Of a stretch of DNA of 64,000 nucleotides, positions 37,601 to 47,136 are shown one piece after another. The DNA is taken from positions 1 to 64,000 of the forward strand of contig JAQGEQ010000287.1 in assembly GCA_034620365.1 (NCBI GenBank), given 5' to 3'. Numbering within the stretch: position 1 is the stretch's first letter; every line of letters starts with the position of its first letter. A program made the translations under genes and the position numbers. Source of the DNA: Pegea sp. RAD2-039. Taxonomy: Eukaryota; Chordata; Thaliacea; Salpida; Salpidae. The notes beneath the pieces are model-generated. The model was not told the DNA's origin. It did not search any database and saw only the letters and a program-made list of their open reading frames with translations.

Positions 37601-40600
37601 CACTTGTAGTGGATTATCAGCTCTCGACAACTACAATCTTCATACAGACATCGCTAATGCCTGGAAGAAGGTCTGTAGATTGCTGATAATTTACTTTTTC
37701 TATTTCATTTTTGGTTTAATTTTTATTATTAAGTATTTATTTTAAAAATCAAATAAATTAGAAAATTAGTCAAAAAGTTTTATATCGACGTTTAAAAATG
37801 TTTTTTAGTTCTGTAGGTAATTAAGTTTACTTTTCAAAACTAGCCTCTGATAAAATATCTCTATAAAATCTTAAAATATTTCAGCTTCCAAAAAAGAATA
37901 TGATCTCGCTGTTCTTTTTTGCTCATTAAGTTAATTATAAATTTTAAATTTAGAGAACAAATTTTGAACTACAAGTTGTTCTTACAACGCCATCTACCGG
38001 TTGCTTTTATCAACTTTTCACTTTTCAGGCGTCTGATGAATCAGATGATGACGTCACAGATGTTCAGAGCGCGCTCACTTACACTACTTCCAAACATCAA
38101 ACTTCATGGAAGGAAGCGTTATTAGATAATCTTCTCAACTTTGCCGCCACACCGCAGGTTTTATCATCAAATCTTCTATTTTTAAAATCAAATTGTGAAT
38201 GTTAGATTTTGTAAAAGTTTTTAAAAAGTTTTCAAAAAGTTTTCAAAAAGTTGCAATAATTCTACTGAAGAGAAAAGTTCCAGGAAACTAGAATTAGGTC
38301 AAAGTAAAAAACTTGTAAAATTACTAACAACAAAATTGTTGAAATTTTCTGATGAGTCATTATGACAAGTTTCATGATTTAAAGGGTATTTTGCTGCTTC
38401 AACAAACAAAAGTTATGGATGAAGCGGTCGCCTACATGAACGCACGATATACGAAGAAACTTCAGGTTTTGGATGATCACATATTATTCCAACTTAATTT
38501 ATTTTATTAAAACATTTAATTTTCTGCTTTTTTTTTCAACAACTTTCACAAAACATGAAATTTTTTTAATTATTTGAAATCAACTAAAAAAAGTTTTCAA
38601 AAAATTACAAAAGTTCAAAAAACTCTTTTTTTTAAATTAATTTTATCAGCATCTTGTTGATGATGTTTTTCTGATAGGTGAGTAGATGCGAGAAGTTTGG
38701 ATATGGAGTCATGGTGACGCAGATAGCTTCAAGCTCTGCAGGAATTTCAGGTTTCTTCTTAAACTTCATCTTAAATAAAATAAACCAATCACAATTAAGT
38801 TGCTGATTGATTGGTTTATTTGATGAAATTAAAACTTATTTGATCATGATGAACAGCTTTAAGTAAGGCGGGATATATTGAAGCTGTTATCAAAGAAATC
38901 TGGAGAAATCTAGAGTTTGCTAGTGACGTCATTTCGACATCTTGCTCTCTACCACCAGTGGAACGATACGTGCAAAAAGTTGTTCAAATTCAACTTCGCT
39001 TTCTTCCATGTCAACCTTCTAATTTGATTTTTCAGCCTTTCCTTAATCTTATCAATCTCTTCAACACTTATCCAGCTGTTCACGAAATCTTCTCTGGCGT
39101 GCCGTTAGCGAATCGCGACGATTACGTCATCAGAGACACGCCGCAAACAGCGGTGGTAAGTTGAGACGAACAAATCAAAGCCCAATTTTGATCCTTTGAA
39201 TCTAGGACCTAATTGATCGTCTCATTGTACTCAATTCATCTTCCAAATCTTTATCTCTTCTTAACTTCAATCAATCTTGTAGTTTTGCTTTAAGGTTATC
39301 TTTTAATTTCCTAAAATGTCCTTAAACATTTAATCTTCAGTTAATAATTCAGACTACTGACCGCTTTATCGTGTAACCTGGACACTTGGTTGCTACTGGA
39401 AACGCAGTACAAGCTCGAACAAGCTCTTCTACAAGCTCAACATGAAAATACGACTCCCGATAAGTCAGTTGATGACGTCATCGCTGTATATCGATGTTTA
39501 TTCTTCTTTTTTAGTCACGTGATCGTCGATGAGATGTCAATTGAGCGAAATCATCTTTTAGTGAGGGTTAATTTAATTGGAAGCAGTACGGAGCGATCTT
39601 TACCTCAAAGATCACTTCCTTCTGATCTCCACTTCATCTCATCTTCACCTCTCGCGACTGATTACGTCATTAAAGCTCCAACTATGACGTCATCTCACGT
39701 GAAGCGTGACAACTCCCTCGTCAAATTCCTGAACAAATCAAAAAGTTCAGAGAAAAATCGGAGCTGGTTGGAGGAGCTGCAGAAGAACTTTGTAGAAGCG
39801 ATCATCAAGGGGCAGATGACAACCAATCAGCTATTGGTTGAAGTCGTGGAAAAAGCGATGACGTCATTAGAGCGTTTACCTGATGAACGATTGTTTAAAA
39901 GAAGCAGTAAAGGTTTACCCTGTTTACCCCATTTGTCATCAAAGTTATCTCGATGTGTCTTCAGCCTCTTCGCATCTCTACTCCGCTAAAGATTCGCTAA
40001 GCGTCTCTGACGTCATCAAGCAAGGTGTGAAGCTGGCAGTTCGATATGGTCGCCACGTGATGGCGCTAAAGAGTAGCGTGGAAAGTTGTAGCAGAAATTT
40101 GATTTGGGTTTTGATGAGCTGCCGTAAGTTGTTAGCAGAACAACAGATCTACACGGATCGCTACAGTGAGTCGACGTCGTGCGATTGTGACGTCACTGAC
40201 GCTTCACACGCTGCAGAAATGACGTCAGGGCCGTATCCTTGTCATGATTGGTTTGTTAGTTCGATGTTTTTGATGATGAATGGAAACAAGGACAAAACTT
40301 TCTCGTTTCTTTTTCGATTTTCTCAACTTTCAGCCTCGGGCTTTTTGTGGCCCGCTCGATTTCACGCTAGTGTTGGTTGTCATGGAAACCTTCTGTTGTT
40401 GGTTTCAATTTGATTTTGTTACAGATTCATTTAAAGGATGAAGTAAGAAGTAGCTCAGTATATCCAATATATTGCTGTATTGGACATCAAGTTGAAAAAC
40501 TGCTTCAAGTTAGTTGATGATCAAACATCTTGAACAAGCAGAGACTTAACTTTTACTTTCTAGGTTGAGCTACCTCTCATCTATTCAACCTTCCGTATGT

Positions 40601-41044
40601 GTGGTTTTACAGCCTCGCAAATATCTGTTCATTGGCTTACTCAGTGCTTCTGGAATTATCTACCTTGGAAACAAATTTGTCTTTACATATCATTGGTGGT
40701 GGTGATGGGTGCTGATTATCAGGTATTTCTCTTCTTCTACATCTTCTGATATATATATGATTATATTTATTTCTAAGGTTTATGTTTGTATCGCTGTACT
40801 AAAATCTCTTCAAGAAAATATATTTGCTCATCGACAGACTCAAGATCTTCAATTGTTTTTAAGAGTCAGTCAACATTTTATTAATTATTTTCAACAAACA
40901 ACTTCTTGAAAGAAATGTTTTTAGGAAAACTCTTTAGATGGTTTTGAAATCAGTGAATGGATTACATACATGCAAAAGTTAGAAGAAAAACACAAAAGTT
41001 CTATTTTAAAAGACTTAAAAAAAGTGATCAAAATTCATGACTAA
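34639..41044 (+). CDS. TBC1D32: TBC1D32 / broad-minded (BROMI), ciliary TBC-domain protein
   Basis: Twenty-three exons: 34639-34769, 34847-35011, 35063-35261, 35764-35977, 36030-36168, 36220-36341, 36498-36615, 36671-36763, 36814-37036, 37203-37299, 37351-37670, 38029-38157, 38385-38465, 38678-38750, 38857-38978, 39036-39155, 39206-39294, 39353-39912, 39965-40371, 40425-40508, 40564-40722, 40778-40864, 40925-41044. They total 1283 aa; vertebrate BROMI has about 1257. BROMI acts with the kinase CDK20/CCRK in cilium assembly and Hedgehog signalling. Recognisable blocks are RYNALQRLCRVPPSDV, the central SWKEALLDNLLNFAATP and RCEKFGYGVMVTQIA, DLIDRLIVLNS and the helical TBC-like end (WLTQCFWNYLPWKQICLYI, MGADYQVYVCIAVLKSLQ, TQDLQLFL). 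As in the family, the catalytic Arg/Gln fingers of active RabGAPs were not found. Most introns are 50-60 bp. The locus is crowded with TGACGTCA palindromes. Confidence 0.93.
35470..35720. other. Less AT-rich block inside a TBC1D32 intron
   Basis: The 502-bp intron 35262-35763 is ten times longer than most introns of this gene. Its middle part is richer in GC than the intron ends and includes one TGACGTCA and a related CACGTCATC. It may be an inserted element; no ends or family could be recognised. Confidence 0.35.
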
Positions 41045-41086
41045 TTAGAAATTCACATGACGTCATCTGCTGGTTTGATGACGTCA
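35572..41086. repeat. Cluster of 15 TGACGTCA palindromes
   Basis: The exact 8-mer TGACGTCA starts at 35572, 37256, 37324, 37364, 37556, 38049, 38924, 39473, 39685, 39859, 40008, 40188, 40220, 41058 and 41079. Copies lie in exons, introns and the 3' flank of TBC1D32. In coding parts they are read in several frames, often as Asp-Val-Ile. Only two further copies were seen in the rest of the window (53177 and 56769). The word is the cyclic-AMP response element consensus bound by CREB/ATF proteins, but so many copies inside a gene body are not explained by promoter function alone. Confidence 0.8.
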
Positions 41087-41204
41087 TCTTCATCATGTTA
41101 CAAATTGACGTCTTATAAATTCATTTCCGATTAGATTTGTCCAAATAACAAAAAGTTTAAAGAATAAATTTCGAAATAAGCTGGTTATGAAATAGATGAA
41201 TCGG

Positions 41205-44200
41205 TTAACAGTTACTAATTTCGCATTTCGCTTTATTATAAGCTGGAGGATTCTTGATACAGTAAAGTGCTTGAACTGCCTCCAAGTATTTTTCTCCTAA
41301 GAAATTTTGCCAAATACATTCTGGGTCAATCTTAGCTAAGCATTCTGTAGAATCCTGTAAATGTGATTCAGTTTATAAATCTTGCTTGTAAAACGCGAGT
41401 CTTCAAAACTTACGCTGAATATGAGGTTCTTGCCTCCTTCAGATTCAAACATGTTGAAGCTTTCTAACTTCTGTTTAAAATCAGAGGTTGTTGATGAATT
41501 AATTTTTTAATCAAATTTAGTTTTATATATTTAAAAAGTTTCTATATGTTTACTGAATCTTTGAAAAAAATAAAACAATTTTTGAAAAACAACTGAATAT
41601 TTTTCGATGCGTGAACATATTTTCAGCTAGTTAAAACTGAATTTTATTTGATTTTCATGTTTTATTACCTGTAATTGGTTTAAAACTTCTACAATTTTAA
41701 GACGATATTCAGCTGTATGTGTTGATGACGTAACAACCGCGTGAGTAGGAACCTTTCAAAATAAACATATAGTGTTTACAAATAAAAAAAAAACAAGTTT
41801 AGTACACAAAGTTATCTAGATTTGAAAATAGAAACCTCGGCCAAGTTACAATCTTTATAATTAGTTATTTCTTCAACTGAACCATCAAGACACAAAAGCT
41901 GATATTCTTTTGGATCTAAATCTTTTATAGTCGCATCTTTAACAAAAGCAACATCACCAAAGCCTTCTGTCATGCACCTGAAAAAGATAATTTTTACTTG
42001 TTTAATCTTATGTATTATCAATTTTTGATGCTATTTACTTTAAGGCGCCATCATAGTTTGCAAACTCATCACTTTTAGAGCAATCATTTTTACAATTTTT
42101 GCATAATTTTGCGGTATCAGCATCATCTCTTTTAGTCCCAGTCTTTATGCCAGGAACACAACTGCTATTAACAAAGTCTGCCATACTCTTGATTATATCA
42201 CAACTTGAATTCACGGTCAGATAATCTGTAATCAATGTGTTTATTTACAACTAATTGGTGTATTTAATAAACAAACTTTTCTCAACAAGACTTCCAACTG
42301 GCATCATCCAACCCGCAGTTTTTCCATAACCTGTATGACAAGTTCTTAAGCCATTCAGTTTATCAAAAGTTATTGAACCGCTTTTTTTGCTAACTGCAAC
42401 CGCAAAATAAGTTTTGCCGACTTCTATTTTGCTTTTATCTGAAAAGAATTAGTTTTAGAAATAAAATCAGATTTTAATTGTAAAAAAAAACCTAATTTAA
42501 AAACTAGAAAATAAAGTTTCTAAATTTCATTTTACAGTTTTGATCTATTAAAAATCAATTATCTTATTCTTATCACCGTAAATCTCAGCTGCTAGTGGCT
42601 TCAAGTTGAACTGACGTGCAAGTTGGAATATCTCGCCTCCATCTAGAGTTACAAGATCAGCACTCCCTTCAGCTATCATTTTTCCACATTCATTTTCCCC
42701 TGATGATAAAGATGTAATTTTAATTTTTTTTAATGAGATACTACTTCAAACCTTGAACACAGGTAAAATGAATATCATCCATCTTTAAAGAATCAATCGC
42801 TTCCTTCATTTTTTCACATTTACTTTTTTCGCTTGATTTTATGCACCATCTCATGTTAGTTACTAAAAAAATATAAAAAGATTTTAGACAGAAGCTTCTA
42901 AAGAGGGTTTCAGAAGCCAACATTTTTTACATTTGGCTAAAAGTTAGATATTCATGTAATCTGATAAACCTTTAATTTCTTCGTACTGAGGGAGAACACA
43001 ATTATTCGTTGTTTGAGTAGTTTCAACTGTACCATCGCAGTTCTTGGCAAACTGAATAGCATTCATATAACTTGCTCCTAAAAATTCCTAGAAAAAATAA
43101 GCGTTTTAATTTGAGAAATCGATTACGATTAACTACTTTTGGGTCACAGTCAGATGTGAGAGGTAAGAGTTTTTTTGTTGAAGATTTAAACAAAAGATCT
43201 TTTCCAGGTCCACCAAAAAGTTCAAAGTCACCATCATTGTCGAGATCAGGACCAAACGTTAACTTTAAAAAGACGTGTTTGAAAAAGTCTGAAAAAGTCT
43301 TGAAGTGAATAAACCTGAGAGACTTGTAAGAGTTGCTGGATGCGAGAAATAAGTTTTGTGGATGTAGATTTGAAAGCAACAACTGAATGAGAAGGAGCTT
43401 TGCCGAGATTGCACTCAGAATAAGCAGATACGGGTGCCCTACTTCCATCAGGGCACAGGAGAACATAATCCTAAAACATTAAACCAAATCAATTTCAGTT
43501 TTAAAAATTTGAAAAAAAAAGTTTAAAAACACAAAAATTATAAAGAAATAAAACTGAATAAACAAGAATGAAATAACTGAATATATTGTTTGTCTTGACA
43601 GCTTTACAGATGAGTAATTTTCACACAAACGAAATTGCATTTGAACTAACAGTCGAATTGAGATTTTTACTCCACGCTTCATCATTATTTCCATCTGTGT
43701 TTCCAAATACAGTTGTATGTTTCACAAAAGCAACATCTCCAGCTTCTACTAAACACCTATTAAACATATAAAGATAATTTACGTTTTTTTGACATTTTCA
43801 CGTTTTTGATGTTAAAAGTATCCTTTTGGGAGTTTTTAAGGAGTCAAGTAAAAATACTCTTATTTTTACTCTTGAATCAATATTTAATTTAGTAAATTCT
43901 TGAATATTTTTTTAAATATTTGTTTACAGGATTTTTTTGTTTCGTAGACTAAAAGTGAAGAAATATTTTTAGCAATTTTGTCTTTTCTTTTGTTCGAATA
44001 TTTCTTTCAGCTTCAGTTGTCTCGCTCAAAAGCTTTTCAAACATTCCATTCTTTTAATATATTAATCAGCAGAAAATCAAATAACTAAGTTGGAAACCTG
44101 AAAGCTCCTGAATATCCACAAAAGTCTTCTCCATCACAATTCCTTGCACATGTACCATCACAAAGTTCACAAGCGTCAGATCCGGGTACGCACAATTTTG

Positions 44201-45185
44201 AAAAAAATTTCTTTGCAGTCTCAAGCGGATCACAATCTCCAACTGACTTCAAAATTCCTACCAAATCAAATTAAGATATTTCTATAAAGATCTGTTTCAG
44301 GATCCACACTTCAAGATACCTTTTTGAAACATTAGTCCAATAGGAATATTCCATCCAGCAGTTTTTTCAAATCCTGTATGACAACTTTTCTTGTTCTTAA
44401 GACCGGCTTCAGTGAATTTAGTTGAATCATCATTTGCTTTGGCAACTGCGACCGCGTAGTAGCTTGCTGGTCCTGTTGACGGTCAAGACAATTTTCAAAA
44501 TGATATAAGTTTTTACTATAGTTTTAACTTCTATGAAAACTGATTTAAAGATACAAAATTTGAGAAAAACTGTTATGGAAGTTTAAAACATAATCCCAAC
44601 ATTCAATTTTTTAATTGCGCAACGTGGTTTCCACCTAGAATACGTCAATCTAGAACTAGACTAAAGGAGTGTATCAACTAGTCAAATACCTGATCCGTAG
44701 TCTTCTGCAACTATTGGTTTTAGCTTGTCAATATAGTTGACCAGAATACCACCATCGACAGTCAAAGTGTCATGCCGACCAGCTATGATTCCTTCAGCAC
44801 ACTTAGATGAGTCATATTCTTGTCCACATTTGACTACTGTGTCGACGGTTGTCATAGTAGCAACAGCATCAGCAAATTGTTTGCATTTTTTCATCTCATC
44901 ATCACTAGCTGCACACCATCGAATGATTCGTTCGGTTTTAATTGCTGGAGAGGCTGTAAGGAGTTTTCAAAATTGATACTAACTCCTTATATTTGAAAAT
45001 AAACCGTTTTTATTCACGATAAGTCCAATCATCAAACCAAAAGCAATGATAGTAACGAGAATAGCCCATACTAGAAAGCATCTAGAAGTACTGCAGATGT
45101 TTCCATCGATATTCTGAAAATTAAGTACCAACTTGATTTACTAATTTTTTATCTAAAGACTTACAAGTGGCTTGTGTTCCGGCAT
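41205..45185 (-). CDS. Two-lobed transferrin with N-terminal membrane anchor
   Basis: Seventeen exons in transcript order: 45185-45165, 45113-45005, 44953-44690, 44472-44320, 44257-44098, 43756-43627, 43470-43315, 43262-43137, 43087-42970, 42862-42752, 42699-42577, 42438-42277, 42225-42039, 41977-41836, 41752-41669, 41470-41414, 41354-41205; 750 aa. Residues 1-18 are hydrophilic and 19-40 form one strong membrane helix ([20 protein letters not shown]), predicting a type II membrane protein instead of the usual secreted one. The N-lobe runs from about 53 (IIRWCAASD) to 400 and the C-lobe from about 416 (MRWCIKSS) to 750. Iron ligands are kept in both lobes: Asp110, the YYAVAV tyrosine (136/137), Tyr231 and His307; Asp469, Tyr501, Tyr602 and His658. 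The anion-site Thr is present (164, 526), but the Arg that normally follows four residues later is Lys in both (168, 530). It converges on TBC1D32 with 160 bp between stop codons. Confidence 0.95.
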
Positions 45186-45203
45186 CAAGCTTCTGGATTA
45201 GTC

Positions 45204-45224
45204 TTTATCTTTCTAAGATTATTT
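45204..45224 (-). promoter_or_regulatory. Candidate trans-splice acceptor before transferrin
   Basis: On the minus strand AAAATAATCTTAG ends 27 nt before the transferrin ATG, with no recognisable upstream exon. It belongs to the same series of acceptor-like sites before start codons. A 5'-UTR intron is the alternative. Confidence 0.3.
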
Positions 45225-45667
45225 TAAAAAATATATATCTAAAGAAATATAAGAACAATTATTTACGGTATAAGGCTATTCAATAAAATTGCTTTGTCGT
45301 TAACTCTTGCATTTAGATTTTACAGATAGAGCTATGAGCTATTTTTATAAAAAATGTACGTCTTTGAGAATCCGTTGAATAAAATATAGTCAGTCTAAAA
45401 TCAAGCGTCAATTAAAACAACTTCAAAGAAATTTTACAAAAAGCTAAATTATTCAAAAATTGTTTATCTAAAATGTTGAGTTCAAAATTAAGGATATGAA
45501 ATTAAGTAGATCTTATTTAGTTTATTTATTTTGATTTAATCTTACTTAATATGAAATAATAATATAATTATTCAACCAATTTTACAACAACAAGTTAATC
45601 AAATTTTAAACTAATCAAAGTATAAATATTTATAGTATAAATCAAATTAATTTTAAAATTACCGAAA

Positions 45668-45735
45668 GGTGCTCTCTTTAGGCACCCTGCTTCGCATTTA
45701 TTGTATTAAATAAATAAATAAATAAATAAATAAAA
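45668..45735 (+). mobile_element. Very short LINE 3' tail with AAAT microsatellite
   Basis: GGTGCTCTCTTTAGGCACCC, then GCTTCGCATTTATTGTATTAAATAAATAAA, closely matches the terminal part of the LINE copies at 17136-17345 (minus strand) and 46475-47136. It is a heavily 5'-truncated copy that keeps little more than the tail. The short inverted repeat GGTGC...GCACC at its start may form the 3' hairpin that such elements use for reverse-transcriptase recognition. Confidence 0.6.
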
Positions 45736-46474
45736 AAATCAAATTTTAAAAGGTTTATTAGTCATCAAAGCAACTGAATCATCATCATCATCATCATGTT
45801 TGAAAAAGTAGGAGAAAATTACAAGGAAATTACATCATAGAAAAACAGGATAACCTTGTTGAAACTAAAATTATCTAAATAATGGAACAAATTGCAAAAA
45901 AAAAAAAAATAAATAAGGCTTAAAATGTAAGCTAAGAAATTACAACTTGAAAGACACAAAAAAATATAGAATAAACTTTAATAAAAACTGTTTGGTTCTA
46001 ATTATCAAAACTTTTGTAATCGCTAAGAAACTTTTTTTATTGATTATAGGTACTGAAAAAAATAATGATTTGACAAAAAAATATTCGACTTTATGCTAGT
46101 AATCTTTCTTCTAAATATTCTCTCTTTTTCAAAAGTCTACTAAGAAAAACTGGATTTAGAAAATGAGGAAGTAACTTCAAGTTGTTTTAAAATATTCAGG
46201 TAAACTTCCATTCTTCTATTAGCAAAATAAATTTCACGAATGTTTCTTTCTTTCGTGCGTTTGTTCTATTTTCACATTCTTTAAACACGCCCATAAAAAG
46301 AGGAACCATACAATTTATAATCATAAATAATACAATATAATATAATGCTTTTATTATAAAGATTTTTGAATGGCACATTTATGTTTGCAAAATCAACTAA
46401 TCTTGTCATAATCTTGTTATAAAGATTTTTAATTATAAGGATCCATGCTTCTTTATCAATCTCTTCAAATTGTT

Positions 46475-47136
46475 AGTGCAAATTAGTGCGTACGTTCAGT
46501 TCTTGAATACAATGTCAGTGCATGGATGCCATGTCAAGTTGGTGATATCAAAAAAATCAAATCTGTTCAGGCAACATTTACGAGATTGGTATGCAGGAAA
46601 CGTATTATTAAATACGATAGTTATAAACATTGTCTCAGCTTCTTCAATTTAGATACTTTGGAAATCCAACGGTTTAAATACGACTTAATTACTATTTTTT
46701 AAATTATCCACAGTAGTCCTTCCCTCAAGTTATATTAACTCAGACGACACACTTTACATCTTAATAAGCCCATTTCACCTGGTACCTTAATCAGAGCAAA
46801 TTTTTTCTTATTCCGCACAACTAGTACATGGAACCAGCTGCCATCAGATATTGTCATGTCAGAATCACTTGTGCTGTTCAAGCAGAAGTTGAACCGTTTT
46901 AATATTACCAACAATTATCATTTCTAAACTATTTTTCTCTTTTTCATGTTATTAACATTCTATGTAAATGTTCAATGTTATATATTTAGGGGACTAATGA
47001 AATTCCATGTGTTACATCTTTTGCTTTCTATATTTCCAACTTAATTATATATAATAGGTATTATATGTGATAATGTTTGTTTGCGAGAAGTGTTCTTTTC
47101 ATCAGTCTTCCCCGCGTTTATTGTAATAAATAAATA
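46475..47136 (+). mobile_element. Non-LTR retrotransposon (LINE) fragment, reverse-transcriptase C-terminus and tail
   Basis: A frame running through about 46497-46700 reads VLEYNVSAWMPCQVGD, then IKKIKSVQATFTRLVCRK and SFFNLDTLEIQRFKYDLI. After a frameshift it continues as LRRHTLHLNKPISP and FRTTSTWNQLPSDIV, followed by LVLFKQKLNRF and a stop near 46926. The elements LEY-x-(6)-W, VQ-(2)-FTR, the L-LE-R-R-D block and TWN-LP are the C-terminal signature of the LINE reverse transcriptases of the CR1/L2/Jockey group. About 200 bp of 3' UTR follow and end in TTTATTGTAATAAATAAATA. The copy is 5'-truncated and carries at least one frameshift and a stop, so it is inactive. The exact clade is not assigned. 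Confidence 0.85.

Larger units (their letters stand above)
45186..46469. other. Intergenic upstream of transferrin, with a LINE tail and simple repeats
   Basis: This holds the presumed transferrin promoter, a short LINE tail at 45668-45735, a stretch of repeated ATC near 45779-45798, and an A-run at about 45897. No gene is seen. The open stretch on the minus strand at 46196-46378 shows no domain. Confidence 0.5.

Noticed and set aside
43072-43308. Plus-strand open frame of 78 codons
   Set aside because: Antisense to transferrin exon 43137-43262; the minus strand matches the transferrin N-lobe.
45779-45800. Repeated ATC as a regulatory site
   Set aside because: A simple trinucleotide microsatellite in a non-coding region, with nothing to suggest function.
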